Below, in pieces: positions 46,573 to 56,649 of a DNA stretch of 64,000 nucleotides. Where the stretch lies: contig CAVZLR010000005.1 in NCBI GenBank assembly GCA_963776205.1, forward strand, positions 1 to 64,000, given 5' to 3'. This stretch comes from UBA4459 sp963776205 (GTDB taxonomy: Bacteria > Bacteroidota > Bacteroidia > Bacteroidales > F082). Position numbers and translations under genes: made by a program. Every line of letters starts with the position of its first letter. The first letter of the stretch is position 1. Under the pieces are notes generated by a model. The model was not told where the DNA came from. It was given only the letters and a program-made list of their open reading frames with translations, and did no database searches.

Positions 46573-47616
46573 ATGAAAAGTAACCTTATTTTGATTCTTT
46601 TGAGTTTGGCTTTTGCCAATCTTTCTACTGCCCAGTTGTCCAGGATTGTTCTTCAACCGGCTACTGGTGATGCACCCCAGGTGCACTTAACGCTTGACGC
46701 AGCATTGGCCAGCGCCCAGACAAATGACCGACTTTACTTTAGTGGTGGCACTTTCAATTCCACCGAACAGATCACATTGGATGAACCCATTCATTTCATT
46801 GGTGCAGGTATCCATCCAGACAGTTCAGCGGCTACCACGAGAACCGTGATCTCCTTGTCTGAGATACTTATAATTACCACCAGTGCCAGCAATAGCACAT
46901 TCACTGGATTGGATCTGGATACATATATACAGTATGGAAATTCTGATGCAGATGATGATCCGACTGGTGTAGTATTCGAGCGTTGCGCATTCAGGGAGCT
47001 TGTTAAAGTTACTTCCGTATTGTTCAGCGACCCTAACACATCCAGTACGGTTGTCAATGAATGTGTGTTCTTTGCTTCAATACAAGGAAGTGATTTTTCA
47101 TCTTTAAGCGCAACCCGCTGCGTTATTGATGATGGGGCACAGATCAAATCTATGGATGGAGGCGGATTGCTGGTAGACCATTGCGTGTTCCTGGGAGCTT
47201 CGCTGATAAGCAATAGCGAATTCAGTACAGTACAGAATTGCATATTTGCAGTTACCGGCTCATCGCTTTACCAATGCAGCAACTCCTCGGTATCCAATAG
47301 CCTTACTTATCAATCTGAATTCTTTGGCAACTCTTCCGGAACGGTATCCAATTCGTTCACGGATCAATCCAATATATTTGTTGATGAGAGCAATGGGCAG
47401 TTCGACTTTACGGATGACCTGAGCGTGGTTGGTGGGAGCGTAGCGGACAATGGAGCTATGGATGGCACCGATATGGGCTTGTATGGATCCCCGTTTCCTG
47501 CCAAGTTGGGCTTTGTACCTTACAACCCACACTACCAAGTAGTATCAATAGACCCCGCAACGGATGGGAATGGCGACCTACCCGTGCATATCAAGGTTCA
47601 AGCACAAACATATTAA
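46573..47616 (+). CDS. Secreted parallel beta-helix-like protein
   Basis: A 347-residue protein with a signal peptide (MKSNLILILLSLAFANLSTAQ). The body has irregular short repeats with patterns such as TVVNECVFFASIQGSDF, LLVDHCVFLGAS and STVQNCIFAVTGSS, resembling right-handed beta-helix folds in which each turn places a small/hydrophobic residue, N, C and F/I in register. It ends LPVHIKVQAQTY without a sorting domain. It lies 5 bases before the next secreted protein, so both probably work together at the surface. No function is assignable. Confidence 0.7.
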   Translation: MKSNLILILLSLAFANLSTAQLSRIVLQPATGDAPQVHLTLDAALASAQTNDRLYFSGGTFNSTEQITLDEPIHFIGAGIHPDSSAATTRTVISLSEILIITTSASNSTFTGLDLDTYIQYGNSDADDDPTGVVFERCAFRELVKVTSVLFSDPNTSSTVVNECVFFASIQGSDFSSLSATRCVIDDGAQIKSMDGGGLLVDHCVFLGASLISNSEFSTVQNCIFAVTGSSLYQCSNSSVSNSLTYQSEFFGNSSGTVSNSFTDQSNIFVDESNGQFDFTDDLSVVGGSVADNGAMDGTDMGLYGSPFPAKLGFVPYNPHYQVVSIDPATDGNGDLPVHIKVQAQTY

Positions 47617-47620
47617 GGTC

Positions 47621-48571
47621 ATGGTACGGATATTTATCATATTCATTATAATGGCCTTTGGCACTTCCATTACCGCTCAGAACATCGTTGAGTATCGGTA
47701 TTGGTGGAATGATGACGTAAACACACTGTCTAACGTTATGGTAACGGGGAGTCAAAATATTGACTTGAATGCAGCACTCTCTACAGGTTCGCTAGCCCTT
47801 GGACATCATAGAGTCACTTTGCAGTTTCGAGATGATAACGATGAATGGAGCGCTCCATATACAGCGGTTTTTCAAAAGAATTTGCAATTAACACAATGGG
47901 AATATTGGTTCGATGATGATATTGCGAACAGGGTAACGATGACCAATCCCCCAACGGAGCTACAGAATATTAGTACGAGTATTGATGCCTCTGGCCTGGA
48001 AGCAGGATACCACCGGTTAAGTGTGCACAGTTTGACGGACAATATGGAGAACTCTACACCCTATACGCAAGTTTTCCTGAGAAAAGGTGGTGATCTGACA
48101 CAATGGCAATATTGGTTCAATGATGATATAAACACAAGGGTGAACCAGAGCATAAGCCCACCATCGGCCGTCTTGGATTTAATAACCACAATTGATTGCT
48201 CTTTATTGGCAAATGGCAGTAATACCATTACTTGGCGAAGTGCAGATGGGGCTGATTCATGGAGCGTACCCATAACTTATCCTTTCGATGTTGTAACTGG
48301 TATTAGTGAGATAGGGCCACTAGAGGAATTGATGATTTTTCCTAATCCTACGTCCGACCAATTATACTTGCGGTTAGAAAGTTCAACATCATTCCAAGCA
48401 AATGTGGATGTAATAGATCAGAAAGGCGCAGTGGTATTAACGAAAAGCGCGGGTATTTCAGCGGGATCTGATGTTCTTAATTTTGACGTTTCTCGGCTGA
48501 GATCGGGCGTCTATCAAATGAGAATTATAACTGAAGATGGATTTGTTGCCCGCAAGTTCATCAAGCGATAA
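47621..48571 (+). CDS. Secreted protein with T9SS sorting domain
   Basis: About 316 residues. The start at 47621 (MVRIFIIFIIMAFGTSITAQ) gives a proper signal peptide; an earlier in-frame start overlaps the previous gene. Three repeats of about 70 residues begin YRYWWNDDVN, WEYWFDDDIA and WQYWFNDDIN. The C-terminal 80 residues are a type IX sorting domain (MIFPNPTSDQLYLRLE, RLRSGVYQMRI, a basic end KFIKR). It is secreted and anchored through the type IX system. The repeat family is common in Bacteroidota but has no known role to me. Confidence 0.78.
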   Translation: MVRIFIIFIIMAFGTSITAQNIVEYRYWWNDDVNTLSNVMVTGSQNIDLNAALSTGSLALGHHRVTLQFRDDNDEWSAPYTAVFQKNLQLTQWEYWFDDDIANRVTMTNPPTELQNISTSIDASGLEAGYHRLSVHSLTDNMENSTPYTQVFLRKGGDLTQWQYWFNDDINTRVNQSISPPSAVLDLITTIDCSLLANGSNTITWRSADGADSWSVPITYPFDVVTGISEIGPLEELMIFPNPTSDQLYLRLESSTSFQANVDVIDQKGAVVLTKSAGISAGSDVLNFDVSRLRSGVYQMRIITEDGFVARKFIKR

Positions 48572-48631
48572 TCGCGGATATTATAAAAAGTCAGCAGATA
48601 AGTCTGGATATTTGACATGACTAAGGAAAAT

Positions 48632-48652
48632 CCCGCTATTGTCGGGTTTTTT
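48632..48652 (+). terminator. Probable terminator after the secreted-protein pair
   Basis: CCCG-CTATTGT-CGGG followed by a run of seven T, about 60 bases after the stop codon. The stem is short (4 bp). Confidence 0.5.
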
Positions 48653-48844
48653 TATTGGTGTGCAAATCGGTGAGCACAATCGGGGTATTTAAACAAGGTT
48701 GGTGATATCGGTAAATGGTATAAGTAGTGGCAGATTAAGTGGCACTTTCCTGTCAAACTGATACAAAGTTTGAGCGTTTTACAAACCTTCATTTTTATTA
48801 CTTTCCCTGCCATTACTTATACAAAATATTATATTGCGTTTTTA

Positions 48845-49639
48845 TTATTTAACCGTAATGTCACCAACATAAATTACACGATTTACACTATCTATTTCAA
48901 TAACAATAGGTATGCCCTTTTCGGTTTCTACATAGTTGTTTTTTACTTCAAGAGTAAATTTATTCATCCCTTCTAAATATGTTCTGTGGAGTACTATTTT
49001 AAAATTACCTTCAGAATTCGACCAATCTCTGGGATTTGTAATTACCCCGCCTTCACCAACAGTCAATCTAGCCCCACCATTATTTGTAATTAAATAAAAT
49101 GTAACAGGAGCCTTTGAAATAGGTTTGCTTGCTATATCTACCAGCTTACCAATTATTTCGATTGTGTCTGCTCTTTGCTTAAGTAAATTAAGGGTTTTAT
49201 CAACATCAATAATATCCTTGATTTTAGGATATTTATTTATGAATTCTTCGTAATTAATAAATGTTTCATTTCTTGTAATACTTTCATAAGAACGAAGAAA
49301 TATAATTTTTTCTCTGTGTGCGAGTATAGAATCCATCCTGCTATTTACATCAACCAATTCTATAACTCTTGGGTAATTAGTAATAAATTCATTATACCTC
49401 TCGATTGAACCTAATGAATCATTTTTTAACGATAATGCATATAATTTTTCTTCAACCTTTAATATAGCAGAATCTTCATAGCTATTGTTATGGAATTCTT
49501 TAATAAATGATAAGTAGGCTGGAATAGAATCACTCTGATTGATAATTTCCCAGCGTTTTTCAGCTGAGTTACATCCGAACAAAAATAATATCAATAAATA
49601 CATCCAAAAAAATCTGAAAGTAATTTTTAATGTTTTCAT
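48845..49639 (-). CDS. Hypothetical lipoprotein with repeated helical segments
   Basis: A 264-residue protein. The lipoprotein signal has Cys at about 23 (MYLLILFLFGCNSAEKRWE). Residues 30-150 contain repeated helical units with the pattern Y.EFI..YP....(L/I)VD, two or three times (RYNEFITNYPRVIELVDV, NYEEFINKYPKIKDIIDV). The C-terminal 100 residues form a beta domain (IIGKLVDIASKPISKAPVTF) resembling carboxypeptidase-regulatory-like domains. It is markedly AT-rich and lies inside the interval between tRNA-Asp and its degenerate copy, so it may have been acquired. Confidence 0.65.
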   Translation of the reverse strand: MKTLKITFRFFWMYLLILFLFGCNSAEKRWEIINQSDSIPAYLSFIKEFHNNSYEDSAILKVEEKLYALSLKNDSLGSIERYNEFITNYPRVIELVDVNSRMDSILAHREKIIFLRSYESITRNETFINYEEFINKYPKIKDIIDVDKTLNLLKQRADTIEIIGKLVDIASKPISKAPVTFYLITNNGGARLTVGEGGVITNPRDWSNSEGNFKIVLHRTYLEGMNKFTLEVKNNYVETEKGIPIVIEIDSVNRVIYVGDITVK

Positions 49640-49981
49640 TACAGTTTTATTTAATTATATTAAAATTTAAATGTCATAATTTGTTATGTCTAAAAATGCA
49701 TATTGTAAGTCGTCAAATTAAAGAAAACTAATTTAGGATAAAGTTAAGTCATATTTTCGATTTCACATGAAGATAAGATGTAATTTTATTTCATTTCACC
49801 TGAAAGGAGGTATCAATAATAAATTTTAAATTGGCAGTTATGATTCAAGTGAGCAAAAAAGGAAGCACAACGCTCACTTAATATCGGATTTTGATACGAT
49901 AGTGTGAAGAAATATAATACTAATCACTTTATATTATGACAGTTATGAGTGATTAGGATATAGTAAGATACTATCGAGTTT

Positions 49982-49997
49982 TCCCGTCCAGACCGCT
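49982..49997 (+). repeat. Second copy of the tRNA-Asp 3' end (att-like or tRNA remnant)
   Basis: TCCCGTCCAGACCGCT matches 46080-46095 exactly. The sequence upstream (ATCGAGTTT) resembles the T loop (TTCGAGT) with three extra T, and GATTAGGATA resembles the D-arm stretch GGTTAGAATA, so a decayed tRNA-Asp is one reading and an integration end-point the other. Like the intact tRNA, it is followed by a hairpin terminator. Confidence 0.7.
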
Positions 49998-50009
49998 TAA
50001 TATGCGCTA

Positions 50010-50036
50010 AACCCTCTGTCATTCAGAGGGTTTTTT
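50010..50036 (+). terminator. Terminator after the tRNA-Asp remnant
   Basis: AACCCTCTG-TCATT-CAGAGGGTT, a perfect 9-bp stem, followed by six T. It is closely similar to the hairpin at 46108-46134. Confidence 0.85.
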
Positions 50037-50484
50037 GTTTACTGTCGAGCAACTCTAAAAAAAGGCTTCCATCGGAAGCCTACCTTATATACAAAAACTA
50101 TGAAAAATCGTGAAATGAAAAAGCGCAAATGCTAACATTCACGCCTTTTCTCTTGTTTTACCGGTTTCTTTTGAGACTTCTTAATTCGCTCCCTGCTATT
50201 CGTATAGTTGCATTGTACGGTGGCAACTTGCTCATTTCGATTGCTTTCCCAACTGAAATTATTTTCGCAATCAACCGGTGCTCATTTGCTTGTTTATTCG
50301 CTTGCTTGTTTGCATCATATTTGGTACCCACCTCCAATGCAATTTTGTTGATACAATATTATTGCATTACTTAGACATAGCCTATAAGATTATTACTGAT
50401 TGTTTTGTAGGTAATTTACCTACAAACTAAGGACATTATGATATTTATCATAATAATACAAAGACGAATAAACTTTCCATCAAT

Positions 50485-51114
50485 CTACTCAATGAGTTTG
50501 TTTTTAATTGCGTAATGGATCAATTCAGAATTACGCGACATTCCCATTTTTTCCATCACTCTTTCCCGGTATGTGCTTACTGTTTTAGGGCTAATGTGCA
50601 ACTCTTCTGCTATTTCACTAGTTGTGTTGCCTTTTGCCAGCTGGTTAAATACCTGGTACTCTCTTTCGGAAAGTAATTCATGTTTATTTTTTTCTTTGTC
50701 AGTATAGATAAACGAGGCCATCTTTGAAGCTACTTCTGAACTTAAATATTTTTCTCCGGAAATTATCTTTTTAATGGCTAATTCCAATTCTTCTGATGCA
50801 ACCGATTTTGTTAGATAACCGGAAGCACCTGCTTTTAATGCCCTGTTGATATATTGTTCGTCGTCGTAAATACTGAGCATTAATACCTTGGTTAAAGGTT
50901 TTGCCTGTTTTATTTGTTTCAGAGCATTTAAACCGCCCCCCCCTGGCATGGAAATATCGAGTATGATAACATCATAATCATTTGCAATTACTTTCTGAAC
51001 TACTTCATGCCCGTCTTCAGCTTCATCAATTACGAAAGATGGTGAAATATCCTGAATAATATCTTTAATTCCATTTCTAACTATGGGGTGATCATCAGCA
51101 ATTAAAAGTTTCAT
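50485..51114 (-). CDS. NarL/FixJ-family response regulator
   Basis: A 209-residue two-component regulator. Receiver domain (1-120): acidic pocket ADDHPIVRNG, phospho-acceptor Asp in DVIILDISMPGGGGL (about residue 55) and the conserved Lys in GYLTKSVASE. The C-terminal LuxR-type helix-turn-helix (about 140-205) has LSEREYQVFNQLAKGNTTSEIAEELHISPKTVSTYRERVMEKM. It lies 18 bases downstream of the multi-PAS histidine kinase on the same strand, its evident partner. The target genes are unknown. Confidence 0.93.
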   Translation of the reverse strand: MKLLIADDHPIVRNGIKDIIQDISPSFVIDEAEDGHEVVQKVIANDYDVIILDISMPGGGGLNALKQIKQAKPLTKVLMLSIYDDEQYINRALKAGASGYLTKSVASEELELAIKKIISGEKYLSSEVASKMASFIYTDKEKNKHELLSEREYQVFNQLAKGNTTSEIAEELHISPKTVSTYRERVMEKMGMSRNSELIHYAIKNKLIE

Positions 51115-51132
51115 ACTGTATATATTATATCA

Positions 51133-54100
51133 TTAAAGTGGGACAATCACTTTAAAAGTGGTTCCCTTATTTTTTTTGCCGGTTATTTTAATATCACCAT
51201 CCCACATTTTTACGCGCTCGGTGATACTGATTAGTCCAAATGAAAATTTGCTTTCTATTTGTTCTTTTTGAATACCAACTCCATTATCGCTGAAAGTTAG
51301 TATATAATTATTTCCTTTCATTACAAGTTGAACATTAACTTTTGTTGCTTTAGCGTGACGATAAACATTGGTTAAAAGTTCCATTAGGATTCTGTATATA
51401 GTTGAAGACCTTTCGTGATCTACCTCAAATTCTTCCGGGGAGAAATGAACCTCACAATATATTCCGGTTCTTTCTTCAAACTGGTATGCTTCCCACTGAA
51501 TTGTTTCCAGCAAACCCAATTCATCCAACATTTTAGGCCTTAATTGAATAGATAATTTTTGCACTTCTTTTACACTGGTGTCAATAATATTTCTCATCGA
51601 GTTGAATTTATCTCTCAGGGTTTCACTTTCAGCCGGCCATTTTTTTGAGATCCATTGCAGGTCCATTTTTAATCCTGTTAATAATTGTCCCAATCCATCA
51701 TGTATTTCTTCTGCAATTCTCTTCTTCTCGTCTTCAGTTTTTGAATCCATGTATATGGTTAGTTGTCTTAGTTGTTCTTCTGATTCTAAAAGTGATCTTT
51801 CCACCAGCTTACGTTCTGTAATATCCTGAATGGTTCCAATTAATTTTATGACGTTCCCATCTGCATCGAATTCTAATTCGCCTAATCCGTGCACCCATCT
51901 TCTCTTTTGATCGTTAATCCTTTTTATTCGGTATTCCTTATTAAAGAATTCATGATTTGTTAAAATATTGGTTTTAAAATAATTGAGCATCATTTCTCTA
52001 TCATCCGGGTGGACAATTTTAATCCAACCATCAAAATCTGTTGTGTAATTTTCATCAATGCCAAAAACGGTATTTAAGATCGGGGAACTTTTCCATTTAC
52101 CGCTGGATAAACTATAAACGTATGAACCAAGATTCGCTACTTTTTGCGATTCTCTTAATTGATATTCACTTTCCTTAAGCGCTTCTTCTGCAAGTTTTCG
52201 TTGTGTTATATCTTCTAACAGACATTGAACCCCGGCAATTAAATTATTTTTTCCTCTGATGGGGGTAATAATATAGCGAAGGTATACTTCTTTTCCCCAG
52301 TGTGATCTGTAAAAGCGCTCATTACGAATAATATTACCAGTTTGAATGCAACGTTTAAAATCTGTGTCAAATCCTGCTTCAATCAAAGGTTTGTGTTGTA
52401 ATATATTTATTCTGGAAGTTTCGGAACCCGAAGGGGAACCTAAAATTTCCAAAGATTTGTTGTTCGCATTGATGGGATTTCCATTTAGATCTATGGTTAT
52501 AATTCCAACGGGAGCATGCAAGAACAAACCTTTATAACGTTCTTCGCTGTCTTTTAAAGCTTCTTCTGCCAAGTTTCCGGTCGTTAACATCACTAATAAA
52601 ACCTTCTAAAACAACTAAATTGTCATTGTTATATATACCACTTCCCTGTTCCCAAACCCATTTCTCTTTTCCCTGGGCTGTTATAATCCTGTATTCCAGA
52701 TGGAATGAATTTTTATTTTTTATTGCATTTTGAACCGTTTCCCGTACATAAATGCGATCATCAGGATGGATAATATCGTTATAGGATTTGACATTATTTT
52801 CGATCAGTTCGTCTGAAGAATATCCGGTTAATTCAAAACAGCCTTTACTCACAAATAGCATTGTCCATTCCTTATTATTCAAACCTCGATAAACCATCCC
52901 TTGTAAGTTTTCCATTAAGTTTGCCAATCTTCGTTGGCTCTCCTGTAACTCGAATTCTGCATTTTTTTGTTCAGTAATATCCCTTCCTACACCAATTATT
53001 TCAACAACTTCCTTTTTATTATTAAGGATTGCACTATCCATCCATTCGAGCCAGCGCCAACCATCTTTTGTAAGAGCCCTTTGCTGAACAATTGTTGAGT
53101 AAGGAGGTTTATAAAGTGACTGTATGGCTGCCTCAGTTTTTTGAATATCGTCTTTATGAACCAATGGCAAATATTTCTGTCCAATAAAATCCTTTTCAGT
53201 TCTTCCAAATAATTTACAGTAAGATGGACTTACATATAAAAACTCTCCATTTGTATTCACTTTTACTACAAGGTCTGTTTGATTTTCAATCAGCATTCTG
53301 TATTTTTCTTCACTTTGCTGTAACTTTTGCTCAGCTTCAATGCGCTCAGTTATATCATTGGCAATACAAATAATTCCTATTTTTCCATTAGGCAGTGTAA
53401 ACGTTCTTTCTGACAGTTCCATATAAACAATTGAACCATCTTTTTTTACACTTCTTTCAATATGTTGAAGCACTTTCCCGTCCAATAGTTTTTGTATGTT
53501 TTTTTTAACATCGTCCTGCTGATCAGGATGGGTAAGTACATGTACTTTTTTCCCAACCAACTCATCTCTCTTGTACCCCATCAGCTCGCCAAAAGCAGGG
53601 TTAATATCAATTATAGTTCCATTCTCATCTTCAAGAAGGATGCCATTCGGTGAAAAATTAAAGAGCGTACGGTATTGTTTTTCTTTGCTGATAATTGCTT
53701 CAGTAGCTTCTTTTTGTTCAGTAATATCAGTGATAGTTCCTTCAATTCCGATTTTAATACCTTTTGCTGTTCTTTAATAATATGTGCATTTACCTGAAGA
53801 ATAATCTTTTCGCCATTTTTCTTTACTGCGTTAATGATATAATTTTTAATCCACTCTTTGCTGAGAAGTGTTTCCATGTACATTTCCCGATCCTCTATAT
53901 ATTGCCAGAAATCAGGGAAGGTTTGAATCTTTATGGTTTTTTCGTAAATCCAATCCCAATATTTTGCAAAATGACTTGTTATATTCTATTAGTTGTCCTT
54001 CTAAACTTGAACTGTAAAACCCAACATCCAATTCGCGAATGATTCGCTTAAATTTTTCTTCACTTTCTTTTAGTTTTTCTTCAGCTCTTTTTCTCTGCGA

Positions 54101-55615
54101 AATATCAACTGCAAATGCAAACACTACTTTTTCTCCAAAATATTCTCCAGTGGATTGTCTTACATCTTTCAGAAAAATCTGGCCATTTTTTCTCCTTCCC
54201 CAAAATTCAAATCGCTGTGGAATACCCTCGGCTGCTTTTTTTGTGTGCTTGACGATTTTTTCAAATCATTCATGCCAGGTGCGGCAACCATTTCAGGTGA
54301 CTTTCCAATCATTTCCTCTTTGTTGTAACCATACATTTCTACAACAGCATCATTCACATCAATAAAAGTTCCATCAAGAGCCTGAACATAAATAGCATCG
54401 ATAGCATTATTAAATATATTTTCAAAACTTATTTTTTGTTGCAATAATTCAGCTTCAATTTTTTTTCGTGCTGAAACATTTCTCATAATGCCCTGAATGG
54501 CTATAATTTTACCATTTATTGATAATAGGGGTAGCATTTATTTCTGCAGGTATTTTATTACCAAGGCCATCAAACTGATTTATCTCAAGATTTATAACTG
54601 GCTTGTTGATCAGGATATTTTTAATGGCTTTAAGCGCCTTAGGTATTTCTTCAGCCGGTGTAGTAATACTCAGATGTTTGCCTATTAGATATTCCGGGTC
54701 ATAATTATAGTGGTCCTTAATATTTGGACTCACATATTGAATATGTCCGCTTGGTGTAACACTAAAAACAACATCCACAGTTGTATTCACAAAATGATTC
54801 ACTTTCTCTTCCAGGTCCAACAATTTATCTTTAGCCTTTTTTTGTTCTGTTATGTCGGTGATAAAGGCAAAAGAACCTTTGGGTTTTCCATTTTTATCTC
54901 TTAGAGTAGTTGCATTAAACTGGGTATGTATCTCTGTGCCATTTTTGTGCAGAAGTACTATTTCGTAAGAGCGGTGTTTGCTTTTATCTCTGTATGATAC
55001 CTGGTATTTGAAAATCTTTTTATTCGCACTATCAACAAAATCAAAAGGAGTTTTGCCAATCATCTCATCTTTTTCATACCCCAGCATTTTACAAAGGGAT
55101 TCGTTCACGTCAAGTGTGTTTTGACGATTATCAATGCGCCAATACCCTTCATTAGTTGATTCAATAAGCAAGCGATAGGTTTCTTCACTTTTCCTGATTT
55201 TTTCGTCAGCTTTCTTCCTTTCGGTTATGTCTCGAACGATGGCCTGTATATAGGTTCCGTTTTGAAGAACAATTCTGTTCAGCGAAACTTCAGCATCAAA
55301 TTCTTTATTATTTAATTTTTTATGCCGCCATTCAAATCGCTGCGGTACCCCATCTAATGCTGCATTAATTTTTTCAAGAGCTTTTTCCTTAGACAATTTA
55401 CCATCAGGTTGTTTTTTCGGTGAAAACTTAATGGGTGTTTGACCAACAATATCATTTTCACCGCATCCAAACATTTCCAGTGTTTTTGGATTGCAGGATA
55501 TAAACTTTTCTTTGCTCATTAAAAAAATGGAATCATTAGCTGATTCGTACAAACTACGATATTGATCAATATGACTTTGTTCCTGATGGGAAGAGATTTT
55601 GTGCTTGCTTTTCAT
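51133..55615 (-). pseudogene. Ten-PAS sensor histidine kinase, interrupted by about five frameshifts
   Basis: One gene of about 1490 residues, read in segments 55615-54509, 54537-54169, 54124-53912, 53883-53611, 53581-52532 and 52593-51133. I count ten PAS units, each closed by a linker of the type RDITERKKADEK. The kinase core is at the end: HisKA_3 box KKRIAEEIHDGLGQLLTGLK with the phospho-His, then an ATPase domain with DNGVGI and GTTFKVIVPL. There is no membrane segment, so it is a cytoplasmic sensor. At least one break is a lost A in an A-run (about 54250), so sequence error is likely. It pairs with the NarL-type regulator just downstream. Confidence 0.85.
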
Positions 55616-55720
55616 AGCTTAACATTTTCATTCGTAGTGATATCCACTTTTTTGCAATGGAACAGATTACCTAGTTACTCAATGATGGGAATGAGCGAAT
55701 TTAGAAAAAATAGTTGAACA

Positions 55721-56077
55721 TTAGTCAAACCACCAGCCTTCGGGGTTTGGATGGGGTTGTTTTGTGTCCAGGTATTTGATACCCTTTACACACCTGATGA
55801 TGATCCAGATGGTCCAGAATATTAAAATAAAAATTCCAACAATAATCACAATTGTTAATACACCGGCAAGTATCATGACAAGCCCTCTCCAAAAGGTATT
55901 GATCTGATACTGATAATGGCTTTTTAGCCAATCAGGCATTTCGTCATCTTTATTAGTATAGGCAACGACCACACCAACAATGGCTGTAATGCCAAAAACA
56001 AGACCAACTAAATAAAGAATGTAAATCAGCCTGACATTTTCAATGGTTTTATTTTCAAAAGGAAATACTTCGTTCAT
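55721..56077 (-). CDS. DUF4870-like membrane protein
   Basis: A 118-residue protein with three hydrophobic segments (IYILYLVGLVFGITAIVGVV, WRGLVMILAGVLTIVIIVGI, ILIFWTIWIIIRCVKG). The pattern of ENVRLIYILYLVGLV, DWLKSHYQYQINTFWRGL and IIRCVKGIKYLD resembles small DUF4870-type proteins that are also found in Gammaproteobacteria. Function is unknown. Confidence 0.65.
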   Translation of the reverse strand: MNEVFPFENKTIENVRLIYILYLVGLVFGITAIVGVVVAYTNKDDEMPDWLKSHYQYQINTFWRGLVMILAGVLTIVIIVGIFILIFWTIWIIIRCVKGIKYLDTKQPHPNPEGWWFD

Positions 56078-56139
56078 TTTAAATGAAATTAAATGGGCTG
56101 ATAAAGTTAGGAAATACTTTGAAATGAATCCTGATACAA

Positions 56140-56562
56140 CTATTTTTCTTTTTCGGAAGTTTCGCTTTTAAAATCCAGTGAAATTGAATTGACACAATAT
56201 CTCATGCCTGTGGGTTTCGGGCCATCAGGAAATACATGCCCCAGATGGCTCTCGCATTTAGCGCATTTAATTTCGATGCGCCGCATTCCGAGACTATTAT
56301 CTTCCAGTTCTTTAATGGCTTTTTTGTCGATTGCATTATAAAAACTGGGCCATCCTGAACCTGAATCATATTTGGTATCGGAACTGAATAATTCAGCATC
56401 ACAGGCTGCACAATGGTAAGTGCCTTTTTCTTTATAGTTTATAATATTTTCCAGTAGAAAGGAGGTTCGGTACCACAATTTCGAAGAATAGCGTATTCTT
56501 CTTCCGTTAAATCACTGTTTCCACTGGTCTTCACTTTTATTTATTTTTTCTTTGTCATTCAT
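56140..56562 (-). pseudogene. msrB: Peptide-methionine (R)-S-oxide reductase, frameshifted at the 5' end
   Basis: MsrB reduces methionine-R-sulfoxide in proteins. The intact part (56478-56140) has CAACDAELF and CAKCESHLGHVF (two CxxC zinc sites), SGSGWPSFYNAI and GMRYCVNSISLDF with the catalytic Cys. The natural start is at 56562 (MNDKEKINKSEDQWK). Between there and 56430 three single-base differences break the frame: one just after QWK, one after PPF, and one in the AAAC before YKEKG. Correcting them gives SDLTEEEYAILRNCGTEPPFTGKYY in family register. Three breaks in 130 bases could mean either poor sequence or real decay. Confidence 0.85.
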
Positions 56563-56649
56563 TTCTTTGTTATTAGTCTGACCATACGAATGGAATACCG
56601 CAATGAATAGGCTGAATAATTAAAAATACACGCATTTCAAATGGATTTA

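Larger units (their letters stand above)
49640..50484. other. Gene-poor stretch with tRNA-Asp remnant
   Basis: 845 bases without a supported gene. It holds an 8-bp inverted repeat, AAGTGAGC/GCTCACTT with a 17-base loop (49847-49879), the tRNA-Asp 3' remnant (49982-49997) and a terminator (50010-50036). On the minus strand around 50150-50350 a frame without a clear start reads KQANKQANEHRLIAKII and may be a decayed gene. Confidence 0.5.

Noticed and set aside
50129..50374. Plus-strand frame of 81 codons rich in Leu, Phe and Ile
   Set aside because: No start context, no family resemblance, and a different frame on the other strand is at least as plausible; treated as non-coding.
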